Positions 12,424 through 24,440 of a DNA stretch of 64,000 bases are shown here, one piece after another (within the stretch, counting starts at the first letter, position 1; each line of letters starts with the position of its first letter). The notes beneath the pieces are model-generated. The model was not told the origin of the DNA. It did no database searches and saw only the letters and a program-made list of their open reading frames with translations. Source of the stretch: Favolaschia claudopus (taxonomy: Eukaryota; Basidiomycota; Agaricomycetes; Agaricales; Mycenaceae); NCBI GenBank assembly GCA_037176885.1, contig JAWWNJ010000073.1, forward strand, positions 124,001 to 188,000, in the 5' to 3' direction. The translations under genes and the position numbers were made by a program.

Positions 12424-12753
12424 TTAGAACGATGAACCACCACGCACCACTGAATATGTCGTCGCAGCCGTGAACCACTTGGTCGCCATTTCGGGATTGT
12501 TGACTCTGAGTTCGATACAGTTGAAGTCTCGGACACGGAACACCTTCGACTCCATGAACATCATTCGTCGTACCATCAAACCCGTGAGTATGCCTCCCAA
12601 ATATCTGAGTGCGAACATCAGGCTATCCCAATCCAGGCCGATGGCGTCGAACCATCACTTGAGATACTTACCTGTCGATGACTTTGACCCCCTCTTTCCA
12701 GTAAAACCTGCAGGAGAAGGTAAGAGTGGTCAAATTCTTGATAAGCACAAACA
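12424..12753 (-). other. possible spliced gene fragment, unrecognised
   Basis: On the minus strand a 5' piece ending at 12753 can be joined to 12707-12672 and then 12604-12424. The two introns are 45 and 67 bp with good GTAAGT and CTCCTGCAG signals. The frame reads FYWKEGVKVIDR then YLGGILTGLMVRRMM and ends in TTYSVVRGGSSF before a stop. Clean splice sites and an even residue mix favour a former gene. No domain is recognised and the 5' end is unclear, so it may be a captured fragment within the large element. Confidence 0.3.
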
Positions 12754-13963
12754 TGGTGAGAATGAGCAAGAGATTGGATAGACAGCGGCATTCAGTACGG
12801 CAGAGTCCAGTGGGAAACAATGGAAATTGGTGGGTTCTGAGCGGACAGAAAGGCTTGAAATAAGCCAGTAAATCTTCCATCTATGTCGCTTTACTAATAA
12901 TCATCCAGAGATTACTTGCATGTAACATCATTCAGTACACATTAGTGAACCCCAAAGACAATTCAAAAGTTCAAAACACTTCAACCATCTCGGAAGATTC
13001 AACAGTTGTTCAACAGCGTATTCTTTGTGAAGCAGAGTAACTCAAGTAATTACCTACGCTAATGAAATTCCACCTCTCAAGCCTTTTGATTCAATTCTCG
13101 TGCCGTTCAATGCTGTTGCAGTCAACTCAGTCAAATCATTTACACATACTGGTGAGTGTTTTGAAAAGGTTTGAGTGATATACTCGGGTATCGAATAGAA
13201 GGGTATAATTTGGAAGGGATCACTCAGCATCAGGATATTTGCACGTCGCCAGTCGACCTGGAAGTCACCGTGAAATGCCGTTCGGCCCAAGTTGCAACAG
13301 AATCAATTCCAGCGTGATCCTTCTCGGGGGACTCTCGTCAAAAATTTGATAATAGTGGATTCCATCGGAAGCCACTGGATTACAGTGGCGCACGGTGGAA
13401 CTCCAACCAACGGAAGCCAGTAGTAGAATTCAATGGCTCCCAACGGAAGCCATTTACGCCTCACTGGAGACCACTGGCTGATACCGATCAGCAATGCTGA
13501 CCAGTGCCGATGAGCCGTTTGACACCTCTGCGTGCGTGTATTACTGTCTCTGCTATTTATTCCACGCATATGGAATGTCGGCATGCCCAGGAATAGGTGT
13601 CGCATCACGACGAGCGGACGCCGCGTTGATTGCACGTTTCGAATTGCGATGATTTCGCTATTTCTCTAACTGAATAAAGGCACAAGACCTAGAGGCTAAT
13701 ATTGTCTCATTTTGGATTGTGTTGATTTCTTCGCATTTGACCCTGCCCGGCATAACGGCTACAACTACAGAACATCGGCATGGCTGATTGATCACAACAC
13801 AATTTCGAATTGCGATGATATCTTCACAGTACATCGGCGTGGCTAATCGAACGAGTCCACAACACACAGAGTCCGAAATCCGTGCTCCGATTTCGAATTG
13901 CGAATAGTTCAGTTGATATTCCAATCATCACTAATACCGGCCTACATGAGCCTAAAAACAAAA
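12754..13963. other. non-coding stretch with short GGAAGCCA repeats
   Basis: No gene supported. Between 13360 and 13480 the word AACGGAAGCCA or a near variant occurs three times beside CCACTGG words. The rest is AT-rich and broken by stops. Confidence 0.35.
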
Positions 13964-13992
13964 GCCGACACGGAGAGTCGAACCCTCGCGCG
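13964..13992 (-). pseudogene. tRNA-like 3' fragment (T-arm and acceptor half)
   Basis: Read on the minus strand the sequence is GCGAGGGTTCGACTCTCC followed by GTGTCGGC. This is a T-arm with the GGTTCGACTC B-box and the 3' acceptor strand, followed at once by a TTTTGTTTTT Pol III-type terminator (13953-13963). No matching 5' acceptor strand (GCCGACA-like) or A-box lies within about 100 bases upstream, so only a 3' fragment is present, perhaps from a tRNA-derived retroelement. Confidence 0.45.
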
Positions 13993-15521
13993 TGGAATTT
14001 CATTTGGTAAGCAGGAAATCTCACGGTCAGAAAAACTAAGGAAGGCTTCAAAAAGTTAAGATCCAATACAAACTTTTGTAACAATTCTAACCCTAACCCA
14101 GGTGGAATCCTTTCTCCGATAGATGGCGACAAATGAACGAAAAGCGTGAACCTGAGATTAAAGGAACGATTACATAAGTACTCGTAATGCCTCTCTGATA
14201 CGGAGTCAGATTCAATATGAGATTTGTTCCCCTGGCTAGTTTACTGTTGCTTTCAGCTAGCTCTGTCCTGAGACTCATATGCCAGTGTTCAATCAAGAGC
14301 GGCGTTGAAGCAATCTCTCGATTTACTTCATTCAAGCTTTATACAAGTCATTATCTCCATCATTGCTGAAATTGGGGACACAACAGCTCTAAGCCAGCAT
14401 TGTGAGTTCATTTTCTTATGATTTTCGTTGTGATTTTGCCTGAACGAACTTATCCTAGTAGTAGAATGTTTGAAACAGATGCCTCGCCCTTTGACATCCG
14501 AATCCCCACTCTGCAGTATGTCGTTCATTGTTTTTATCTTTTTCGATTACCCATATTCATTCATCTCTGACTCCTTGCTAGCCGCAGCTAGCGTCGCTTT
14601 CAAAAATCAATATTCATATCATTTATTACAGTTCTTAGACGGCCAGACCCCAAGATACCATTGCATGTACTGCATTTCTAGCGGCGATTTGGACCTCGTA
14701 AAGCTGAAGCACTAGACAAATCCCCCGAGTCAAGGACGCCGAACTCGGTCCGTTCGTTTGCTGTTGGTGGCACAATTGCTACAACAATGTTTATTGAAGT
14801 TATTGTCTTTACGTGAGATCTTTGCTTCTCCTGCGCCTCTATTGAATCACTCTGACCGAAGCGCAATTTTTCTGTGGCTCTCTGTAGGCCAGTAGCCACA
14901 ACGTAAGACCGGGACCTACCTACCGGCGTGTTACCGCCGTTCTTTTACGGTGCTGCAGCACGGTCACACGGCGGCAGTGCTGTCCGGGCAGCATGACTCG
15001 CCTCATATCTCCTCATATCCTGTGTTACGATTCAGAACTGCCTCGCATCTTCTTAGTAGAAAATATCCGATTCAAACTTGGCAACTTCAGAATATGAGCG
15101 GGAACAAAGGTTTTTGAAAAAAAATACAACCGACCGTAACTTCCTTCCTCGAGTTCTTAACTTTCTCGCCATTCTCTGGTCTTACTTCCGATTCTTTCCA
15201 GAGCCCATTCAATGCCTTCGTTTGCAGCCAGAATTTCGCGTCCGTTCTCATCTTCAATCTGAGCATGCGCCACAACTTGAAGTTTCGGCTTTGTACACTC
15301 CCATCTTTTTTTTCGTTTAGAATGGCCATCATGCCGCGCTCCTCGCTATTGAATGAATTCAGACTTGCGCGCTGCCTGTCCAAAATCGACCAACTTCAAG
15401 TTCCTCTACAGTTTCGGCGCCCAGGGCCCCAGACGTCACAGCCGATTCAATCAATCTTGCTGTACAGCTTATTTTTCTCGAGACTCGAAGTCCGCATTGT
15501 GCGGCAGCTGGTTGGAACCTT
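13993..15521. other. no gene seen; one GTGCTGCAGCAC module
   Basis: AT-rich sequence with only short frames. At about 14950-14975 there is GGTGCTGCAGCACGG, one of the dispersed palindromic words described elsewhere in the element. Confidence 0.3.
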
Positions 15522-16566
15522 ATGGCAGACATAGTGTGCAAAAAGTTTTCGTCGACAACTTTCGCATTTGTGCCTAATTTGCGGCAACTTCGTGCTTGGC
15601 GACAACTCGAGCTAGATGCAACTTGCAAAGGAACAACTTTCAATTGCTGCAACTTTGACGCGAACGTCTTTTCAGGTGGAGCAGCTTTGGGTTCCTTGGA
15701 TACATTTACAATTCCTCACGGTGCAGGTGCTGTCTTAAGGGAGGAGATTTCGGGCGACGGGTATAAGTAATACTGTAAGCTAGACTATTCATTTGAACTA
15801 TTCATTGATTATTCCGTCGAAGCTTATCATACATTGATTCAAGGACCGAGAAAGCTTACGGCCCAACAATCTGTCTGAAATTCACGACGATATCGGATTC
15901 CTAGAACAGACATCCATGCCAGCTAATAAGTTTTTCGCCTCAGGATATTCGCTAAAATTTTGCCAGCAACTGAAGTCAATTGGAAGTTTCGTTCACCAGG
16001 AAGTAGTCTAAGACTCAATCAATCAGCTTCTGGGAAGTATGGAAAGGCGCGGAATTACTCATCAGCTTCATAGAATCACTACAAACCATTCACATTCGCT
16101 CGGCATTTTCAAAACTCAACAGACTAAGTAGTATTTGTGAGTGATCATTGAATACATTGCTTAGTGCTTACCATCTTTTTCTGCCGGGTACAGTAGACTC
16201 TCGATTCAGGCACACTGGCCCCTCGTGAGCTTGATATACTGTAGTTCAGATTTTTGTGAGGCCGAACAGTGCCTAGCTATCAAATCCGAGTCGCCGGCAG
16301 ATTGCTTAAAACAGACCGGCCATGACGGCCATCAACACCGGGTCGTTGGACTGCAGAGTGCCTTGTTCGAAGTTGCAGCAAGTCGTTCCAAAAGTTGTCG
16401 TAAACACAGGTGAAGTTGCCCCGAGCTTCAACTGGCACATACCAAAGTTGTTCTTTGTATAATTCAAGTTGCACATAAGTTGAAGTTGCATCTCGGTGAA
16501 GTTGTTCAATTTTATGCGACAAATCCACGCTAACCTGAAACACTTTTTGCACAGTATATCGCCCAT
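15522..16566. mobile_element. small inverted-repeat element 1 (MITE-like, about 1.05 kb)
   Basis: Left end ATGGCAGACATAGTGTGCAA is inverted at the right end (16541-16566), which reads on the minus strand ATGGGCGATATACTGTGCAA. Flanks GGAACCTT (15514-15521) and AGAACCTC (16567-16574) share GAACCT in register, suggesting an imperfect 8-bp target duplication. Both subterminal regions carry many CAACTT/GCAACTT words in opposite orientation (about 15555-15660 and 16405-16510). No coding capacity. Confidence 0.55.
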
Positions 16567-16890
16567 AGAACCTCATTGCAGTACGTATCTGCTGCTGCAC
16601 TTCGCTCTTATTGCAGCTTCCCGAAGAGTCAACACCGTCGGTTACTTCTTCCGTGCCGCAGGACTTGGAGCGCTTGTGCTGCAACTTTTGATTCACCGCG
16701 AATGGCTCAAGTCTGATTGGGAACTCTTCTCAACGCTCGTAAGTACGTTTCCCTTTGATATGATTGTCTTGTTCGGCCTGTTCGCGGTGCTGCAGCACTG
16801 ACATCACCGCCTACTCATATTTGGGCCACAGCCACCGCAAACTCACGTTCAAGGAAGAAGTGATACCGAGACGTAAAAAACAATAGGTGT

Positions 16891-17578
16891 ATGGCACATA
16901 TACTGTGCAAAAATTATGAGCGATTACAACTCAGCTGGAAACAGGGTTTTTGCGCGCAACCTACTGTTACTTACAACTTTTCCTCGCAACTTACAACCTT
17001 GTGGATGCAACTTACAACTATGTTGCCAAGTTGCTTACAACTTTCTTGGTGGGTACATCTTGCTAGACTTGGCATCAACTACCAAATAGTGGTCTTTTTC
17101 GCGGAGTCTACCTACCTTTGTTTCGCTGATGATCGCAGCTGCATGCCGACATTGACGGCATCATGGCAGACTCGGCAAACACACAAAATTGCGGGTCATT
17201 CAGCAATGTACTTTCAAACGGCAATGCTCAGGGCAGAGGTGTACAACAAAATATTGAGGGAAGCTTTGAACATCATTCTTTTTCAAAAATAAAGTCCATT
17301 CACCTCGGTTTTCAGAGTCACTGTTGATTATGTTCATCTTTGTGCAGGGACAGCAAGCCGAACTAAATCACATCAAAATCAGATGGCCGATCGTTTGGCT
17401 GTCTCGATGCTAAGCCTTCGGTGAGATGCAACCAACTTCGAGATCTAAGTGAGATGCAACCAAAATATCAGATGCAACCAACCTCGAGATGCAGGCAAGT
17501 AAAGGTGCTACCAAAGATGTAAGTTGTCTGCAAAAACCCTGTAAACTACGGTGAATTTTTGCACAGTATATCGCCCAT
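16891..17578. mobile_element. small inverted-repeat element 2 (MITE-like, about 0.7 kb)
   Basis: Ends ATGGCACATATACTGTGCAA (16891) and, inverted, ATGGGCGATATACTGTGCAA (to 17578) match those of element 1. Flanking 8-mers ATAGGTGT (16883-16890) and ATAGGTGA (17579-17586) agree at seven of eight positions, as expected of a target duplication. The subterminal region is packed with ACAACTT, GCAACTTACAACTT and GATGCAACCAAC words. No protein is encoded. Confidence 0.6.
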
Positions 17579-18364
17579 ATAGGTGATTGGGAACCGCGTC
17601 TGCGTTGCAGCAGGGTGCGGCCCGACTCAGACTACTTAGGTGTGTAATGGTCGTGCGGCCGCAAGCTGTTCTGCGACAATAAAGGACGACGCTGAAGATT
17701 ACGCATCGCCCTCGTGCTGCAGCACAATTCTGAGCCATCCATGACAGTTGCGTACAATGATTGCTGGAACTGTCGATGAACTGATTTACTCTACAGATTC
17801 AAGGATGGTCAGAAATCATAAATATAGAACGTGAAGTTAATCGGAAACTACGCAAAATAGCAACGGGGCGAGTGCTGCAGCACTGAACACCAGTGGAAAC
17901 TGAGTTTCTCTTTCGCTTTGTTTGATTTAGAGTTTGAATTGAAGCCAAGATGCAGGTAACAGCTGGATCGGAATGATTCACTGACTTGTATACTTCAACT
18001 TTTCTAGGAGTGAGTTGAAGCTCTCGCGCAGAACCTGATTTTCGCTGAAGTCTGTTCTGTATTTGCATGTCATCCCAGCGGTAGCGTGTGTATACTCGAG
18101 CAATAATAATATCGCACAGCTTAAGCCGTAAAATATGGGAGATGAAATAATTCGAAGGGTTTATCAGCGAGTAATAAGTATCATACTGATTGTGGCATCG
18201 CGTGAAATCGTCCGATTTCGTGCTGCGGACGCAGGTCTATTCTTTTCGCTCAAGGTCGAAGAGGTGAATTCACACCGCACCTCCGTCAATGTGGTCTTCT
18301 CCTCGTCGCTCGACATTCAATTCCATGCCCTTTTGCCTAGTCTTCACAGGTCACTGTCTGCGGG

Positions 18365-18460
18365 TAACTTGGAGTCGGTCTGCATCTGCTGTGCTGCAGC
18401 ACGGAGGCAGCACTGCAAACTGTGCTGCTGCACTGATGGCCTGTTCTTTCTTATTGTTCG
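18365..18460 (+). repeat. dispersed CTGCAGCAC module, copy 1
   Basis: Contains in order GAGTCGGTCTGCA, GTGCTGCAGCACGGA, GCAAACTGTGCTGCTGCAC and TGTTCTTTCTTATTG. The same ordered words recur in inverted form at 18885-18995 and in weaker form near 26330-26420, 26515-26610 and 27690-27770. Confidence 0.55.
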
Positions 18461-18884
18461 GTCTGATGCTTACGTCCAATTCAAGTTGTCGCGTTCGAAT
18501 TTCCGTCAAGTACTACGTTGAATCCAACAATAAGATTAGATGTTGCAGCCTGCCTCACAGTGCTGCAGCACAACAGATCGTCTGCAGACGCCCGTACTGG
18601 AACCCGATTTTTCAGATAAAACGTGCTGCCGTCACGGTACACTTTTGAAATGGGTTCAATACGCTGACATCGGTGTAGTTGAGATGCTAATAATGTGAAC
18701 GAGTCGAGCTGCCGGCGGCCGCTTTTAATGATTGAAAATCTTCCGTGTAAGATTCAGCTGGAGGAACTCATGTATCCTTTCCTATGGTTCGGTTTGGGTT
18801 CAATTTTACATAACAGACGAGATTCGCGAGGCCGTTTGCGAAGGCATCAGATAAACTTTGTCTGACGAAAGCAGTAGGTAGTGG

Positions 18885-18995
18885 ACAATAAGAAAGAACA
18901 AAAAGCCCGTGCAGCAGCACAGTTTGCGCTGCCGCATCCGTACTGCAGCACGACAGCACGACAGATTTGCAGACCGACTCGGAGTCAGACTTGAG
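18885..18995 (-). repeat. dispersed CTGCAGCAC module, copy 2 (inverted)
   Basis: On the minus strand it reads GAGTCGGTCTGCAAATCTG, GTGCTGCAGTACGGATGCGG, GCAAACTGTGCTGCTGCAC and TGTTCTTTCTTATTG, collinear with copy 1 about 500 bp away. Confidence 0.55.
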
Positions 18996-20100
18996 TAGCC
19001 GCACTCTTCTGCGTACTTCATTCCGCACTTCGGGGTATACCCGCTCTCACTGACTCAACGTACACCCTACCATGCAAGCTCGTCAGTTCAACAGTATCTT
19101 TACTGTCTTCAAAATGAGACGAGGTCAGTCTCGTTCCGCAACCAAAACAATATCTTGTCTGGGTACCTTCGTTAAAATCCCCCTGTGTTCAGCGCTCTTG
19201 GCGAACATCACGAAATAAGATCTCGAGACCGATCACCAGAGATAGTGCGTTTGGACTCGTTGGAGGAGGGGAATGACTCGCTGCAATAAATCCGAGGTTT
19301 GAATGAGTAAAGAGGCTCACCATCAGCTTGTGTTACAAACCCGCACAGAGATGCGCAGAGCGGTGAAGGCCCGCATGATTTCTCAATCTGATCCCCAATC
19401 TTCAGTCTCTGTTCTGAACAAGGCTGATGAGCTCATGAGGAGAATACTGATGAGATAGCGAGAAACTCACTCTGTTGATGAGTCTCAGGCGTGTGTGGAA
19501 TAGGTTGAATGTGTACATTCAGGTTGGTTGCTGGACGGAACTGATAATTGAACTTTGTTCAACTCAAACTTGAGACGAAAGAGTTACATACCTGGAGTAT
19601 CTGAATCGGCCGTGTATCACGTTAGACAAACGAATAAATTGGAAATGAATGGATGAAAATTCAGGTTTTTGTAAGAATAAGATGAGTAGTAAAATCCTTT
19701 TGGGTAATGACTTTGTTATCGCTCATTGGGGGCGTCGTACTGATCCTACTAACAAGCCACTGCGTTAGTTGCGACATTCAAGGTCAAGAATTCTGAACCC
19801 CGATCGGCTAGAAGCTTTAAATTTGTGCTTGGACTTCGAGAAGTGAGATAATAAATTCACGAGCGGCTGCCGAACCAGAAAGCCAGGGCTGCCTGTCATT
19901 GCCGCTGCCAATGCTGAGCAGCGGAATTTTAGAGTCCTCAGAGAGTCGGAGGGATCCAGGCGGACTTGGAGAATTGTCGGAGAGGTTGCCATCATTAGAC
20001 TCATTCGGGATCAAGTACCTCGACACAGCGAATGGTACAAGTATTATCAATGCGTCCAGGAGTCGAGTCAGTCGACGAAAGAAGGAGACAAAGTTAGGAC

Positions 20101-20513
20101 AAAGCAGCTTGGGTGGCAGTTCCGTTACGACAACATTGGTCCGTGCGGCCGCACGGATATATCGGCCGATACAGGCCGCTGCTTCCCCTTTGCCTCAGCT
20201 GCACTTCGCACACCGTCTCACCGACAGTGCTTTTGCTCCTGTTTCCCCGTCACCTGCACCACGTCGTCTCTACGGTGGCAACTCACTCGTTTGCCCTCAC
20301 AGAGTACGGCTATTTGAGGTAAATCTGACGGCTATCGACTGCTTGATCTCTATTTTCCTCATCCGACACCGACTGACACCGAGCAGCGAGTTTGCGATGA
20401 AGCTGCCCGAGGGATTGCGCCACGCCGCGTAGGGTCATCCAGGTGCGTATCTTCGTTTCTTGTCTCTCCCAGCGCTCATTCTCATCAGACCTTGCAACAC
20501 ACGGATGTCACTG
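20101..20513 (+). other. gene-like sequence copy B, left part, cut by the MULE
   Basis: Collinear with copy A (complement of 8266-11569). Shared words are GTCCGTGCGGCCGCACGGAT followed by TATCGGCCGA at 20141-20169, AAGCTGCCCGAG...TGCGCCACGCCGCGT at 20399-20430, and CTCATTCTCATCAGACCTTGC at 20476. It stops at the 9-bp duplication of the Mutator-like element and resumes at 24560. Confidence 0.5.
20505..20513. repeat. 9-bp target-site duplication ATGTCACTG, left copy
   Basis: ATGTCACTG lies directly before the left TIR, and an identical ATGTCACTG directly follows the right TIR at 24560-24568. Nine base pairs is the hallmark duplication length of Mutator-like elements. Confidence 0.93.
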
Positions 20514-20632
20514 ACTAAACGCTATCCCCCCAACGCTGGTGCCAGGCACGTGGCCTCGGATCTCGGGCATCAAAGATGCATCACACGCTGTCAGAGGACT
20601 TCTTCGCAATCTACAAGTCCGTTTTCGAGCGC
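20514..20632 (+). repeat. MULE left TIR
   Basis: Identical by eye over 119 bp to the reverse complement of 24441-24559. Similarity continues weakly for another 20-30 bp inward. Confidence 0.92.
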
Positions 20633-20779
20633 AACGCGTCGCCGACGCAGTCCCGCCCCGCCGCCACTGTAGCTTCACGCAATATTCAAGTAATTATAAT
20701 GGCTGGTATCTAACAGAGAAATGTCTCAGCATTTAAGATCTGCAAAGTAGAGCGTGACTTGTACATGTCACCGCAAGCG

Positions 20780-20820
20780 ATGACGTAGTTGGATTTCAGC
20801 CTCAAATCCAACTACGTCAT
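20780..20820. terminator. hairpin beyond the 3' end of the MULE transposase
   Basis: Perfect 17-bp arms ATGACGTAGTTGGATTT and AAATCCAACTACGTCAT around a 7-base loop, 85 bp past the transposase stop codon. It could act in 3'-end formation or be a protein-binding palindrome; the terminator label is only a guess. Confidence 0.35.
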
Positions 20821-20904
20821 GGGTCGAATTTCTTCGTACTCAGGCTCGTGGTCTTGAAAGCAAAGGAATGTAATATTAATGCACAGGAATGTAAGGGAAA
20901 TAAT

Positions 20905-23900
20905 CTATTCAGGTGGAACATTCTCATCACCTTTGTACAAACCCATAGTGTTGCGGGTATATATTTGTGACTGCTTATCTCCCTTGCGTGCCCAAGTTGT
21001 TTCACGACGGCGGCTTGTTTTACTGAAGCGCCGTACATCGCCAACCATTTTTGAGACGTCGGCACCGAGTTTTCTGTCCGAAACTGACCGAAGCCACAGT
21101 TTTGCCTTTTTAGGATTGCTGGCTTGCTCTTCCAGGACGGCGGCGGCTGCGCGGAAGTCTCGAGCGAGCTGTTTGGCATATTCAACATGGCCAGCCTCGA
21201 CCTCCTGAAAGTTTATGGAGAAATTAATTGAAGTTGAACTAATTGATTAGAGGGATAAACCGGGATTTCCCTTACCTCGTCACTTTCTTCATCAACACGG
21301 ATCGGCGACGATGCGCCAGAGGATGATGAAATCTCGATGATGCTGCTGGAATCATCCTCGAAGTCGCTTCGCTTTCGCTTTGATCTCCGACTCAAGCCTG
21401 AAGTGGAGCTAGATGGAGTTCCGGAAACTGACTGTGCGGGTTTATGGTAAGTATCGGAACCAAGAGGATTGTCGCCGTCTGACACAGTGCCATCCAGCGA
21501 GTCGAGAGCATGAAGCTCAGTGCCATCCTTTGGCTTCAGAAGGGGATGGGAATAAAATGGCTGGACTCGGCGCCGGATCACGGTCTGAAAGAATTCAGGT
21601 GCGGGTGGATGAAATGCCTGCACAAGGTGTTTGCAGAGAAGGTATGGACTGTACTTCTGCTGGCCACATGTGCATGTCCACAATGAAGGGTCGATTTTGT
21701 ACTCCTGAGTTCCGAGTGGTCGAAGGCTTAGCTTTTTCCAGTTGGCCTTGAAGCATTTTTGCCACGGAGTAAGCGGGTTTGAGCGGCCGGCACGAAAGTC
21801 ACGCTCGAAAATCTGCATTTTTGCGGAGAATGTTGGGATGAGGTCGGTGATGAGCAGGTAGAAAACCTGGTCGAGTCTCGGGTGGACAAAGTCGTGAAGA
21901 GTTCGGTGCTTGAGATTGCGCCACAAGTTTTCCACAGTCATTGTTGTGCGCCAGCGACCAATGAAATCTCCGGAAGTAGAGCGGGCCCAGAGCTTCCATT
22001 TCGCAGGGCAGTACCAGGCACTCCACATATATCCCCAGACCTCCCGAAGCCCGCGCTGAAAGCAGAAGAGATACATGTCACGAACGGCATCATCGCGGAT
22101 TTGCTTGGATGTTCGGGACATTCCACGTCGATCCGGCAGAAGTGGATGCTCGCAAAAATGCCGAATAAAGAGCCGCAGAATTTGGCGACGGTGGGGGGCT
22201 GGACAGAATATGTAACCCGGGACGACGGAAAATACTGTCTCGTCCCCGGGCTCCAACCAAGATGGAGCAGCGTCCAGTCGGTCAGGTACGTCCAGATCTG
22301 CATCTGAGGCATCCAAGTCTTCGTCCTCATCGTCAACAAGAGACTCCACGAACTGTTCAAGCGCAGCTTGAGAGTCGTCCTCGTTGCCGATATTACGTCC
22401 ATTGAGATTGATCACAATTCGGGGGCGGGCGGGGGCAGAGGCAACAGGCCGACTGTTAAACATTACTCGAATTGTTGGAATAGCCTCTTGTGCGACCTCT
22501 AGATTAGCCTGAATGACTTCAGAATCGGAGTTCAACATCATTGTACAAAAAAAGACTTACCGACTCGCGCTGAATGGCCGTCATTTGCTTGATCGGAACA
22601 AAGTCACGGTCAATCCAATCGTACTCGCGAAAAGCTTCGTCTGGGTTGTAATACGCTGGTTGCCGTCCCACAACTGCAAGACGGCCCTTGATTGCGCGTA
22701 TTGCATGCCAGAAACACAACTGGTAGTTGACATCTTCTGGGAGCTCCGCAATTAATGCGTTGATTTCGGAGATGTCCTTGTCGCTGAGGCATTGCATGAT
22801 TTCCATCCCCCAGATCCGTACAAGATGGCGGACAATCGAGCGGAGATAATTCTCCTTCTCGCCTTCCTCTGGATTGTGGGACTTCAAAAATAAAAATCCA
22901 AGAGGAATCCCCGAGCCAAAAACCTCGCCCAAGATGGTGAAACATTCATAGCCAGCCTTGGTTGTGTTAACTGCGAGGCAGAGTCAGTACAAAAGGAGAA
23001 CAAAAAACATCGAAAGTTGCTCACATGTCGAGTCTATGCCGATCTCGCGAATTTTCCCCGCCCATTTGCGCAGAAAGGTCGGAATAGCGAACGCAAAAGC
23101 CTGGAACCCAGCACTGACACCCCCATTTGGAAGCTGGATGCGTTCGACCTCGAACTTGCTGCCTTGCTTACTAAATTCATCCAAAAGGACGTAGGCCGAC
23201 TTGAGTTCATCTTCATGACGCTTCCACTGATCTTGTTGCGCTTTAACCCAGATATTGTACACCGACTTGCGCAGAAAAGTCGGTTTTGGGTATTTTGCGA
23301 GTATCTCCTTCCAAAGCTGGTGGATAGAAATAAATTAAACTTGATAATCAAGGTGTAATGTGTCAAACTTACCTGGCTGGTGCGCAGATGCACATTCTTT
23401 AAGATGAAGTCCTTCACATCAGCCGGCACTTCCACAGAAATATACTTCTGATGGCAGTCCTCGTGCCGAATGCGCACAAACCACTCGTGAGTATCGGGGG
23501 AGCCCCAGATCGTGAGCCAGCCTTCACACTCATAGGCCGCCATCTTCCCCTTGTCACGCTGCTTTGATTTATCTTCAACCTTGATAGATTTACGTTGCTG
23601 ACTGGCGGATTGGGCACAATTGTAGTCATATCGCGTTGTGTCACTGTTGGCGAAGGGACGCTTCCCATGAAAGCTTCGAAAATAAGTTGAGGTTATTAAA
23701 AATATTTGAATAAAGGAGACGCACTGGAAACGATACCCGATACATTCTTGTACCTGTTCTGCAATCAAATTTGCAATGTCCTTCGGGGACTCGTCCTCCA
23801 GCACCAGTCCAGAGACATCCACATATGCTGTCAAATTGTGGATGTCACCGGCCTCTCGGAGCGCCTTAAAAAAATCCTCCGCCGATACGGCAGATGCACC

Positions 23901-24167
23901 AATGAAGGCAGATGCATCAACCGAGTTGTCTGCACGGTCCTTCTTTTTCTCCTTGCCGGCAGCAGCCGCAGAGTTGGCCTTCTGTTGTTGTTTCTTCTCC
24001 AAACAACTGCGGCAAGTTTTGGTAATCTCTAGACCATTGGCGCCGAAAATGGCCTTCCAGTTCTCCGGATTGATTTCAAGCTCACGGCCGCAATTTCCTT
24101 TGCAACGCGCAAGAAGCGTAGGTTTACTGTAAGCTGGCCAATCGTAAGTATTGTTATACCACAACAA
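20905..24167 (-). CDS. Mutator-like transposase with SWIM zinc finger
   Basis: Catalyses cut-and-paste movement of the element at its TIRs. Minus-strand exons: about 24167-23725, 23673-23373, 23316-23025, 22970-22561, 22508-21276, 21204-20905, with introns of 51-71 bp. N-terminal Cys-rich module (CKGNC ... CRSC), then the MULE DDE domain with GIDST (first Asp), GIPLGFLFLKS, LSDKDISEINAL (second Asp) and QLCFWHAIRAIKGRL. A SWIM finger follows, CTCGQQKYSPYLLCKHLV (CxC...CxH), then an acidic and Ser-rich linker and a basic tail ending VPPE. These are features of the MULE family (PF10551 plus SWIM). I see no stop or frameshift between exons. The start is uncertain: the first-exon frame begins with TTG at 24167, and a short further 5' exon up to about 24210 is possible. 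Confidence 0.87.
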
Positions 24168-24234
24168 GGCTCAAAAGAAGCATACTCGACGGCATGAGAT
24201 GCCACGAATGTCTGAGTGTGGGCGAAGGAAGACA

Positions 24235-24297
24235 GACGCGTCAAGTCACAGATCATTTGTGACTTGACGCGTCGCAGATGTGACTCAACGCGTTGAC
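24235..24297. promoter_or_regulatory. promoter-side hairpin and repeat of the MULE
   Basis: Arms GACGCGTCAAGTCACA (24235-24250) and TGTGACTTGACGCGTC (24258-24273) form a 16-bp hairpin with a 7-base loop. A third, degenerate half (ATGTGACTCAACGCGTTGAC) follows at 24278. It lies just upstream of the transposase start inside the TIR, so it may be a transposase or regulator binding palindrome. Confidence 0.5.
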
Positions 24298-24440
24298 AAC
24301 GTAGCGACTTCAAGCTTTTGAAGCCTTGCAGAAACTGAATTGCAGGGACAAGTCTGAAATGCATTTATTTTCAATTGTATCTACTGAGTTGGAGCTCCTG
24401 ACTGCATCGGGAGGGCAGGACAGTGTCGGCGACACGTTAG

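Larger units (their letters stand above)
17587..20100. other. gene-free stretch with GTGCTGCAGCAC modules
   Basis: No supportable gene. Palindromic GTGCTGCAGCAC occurs near 17717, 17873, 18393 and 18558. The two larger modules at 18365-18460 and 18885-18995 are listed separately. Remaining frames are short and broken. Confidence 0.35.

Noticed and set aside
14085..14099. Telomere-like CCCTAACCC
   Set aside because: Only about two repeat units; too short to mark an internal telomere array.
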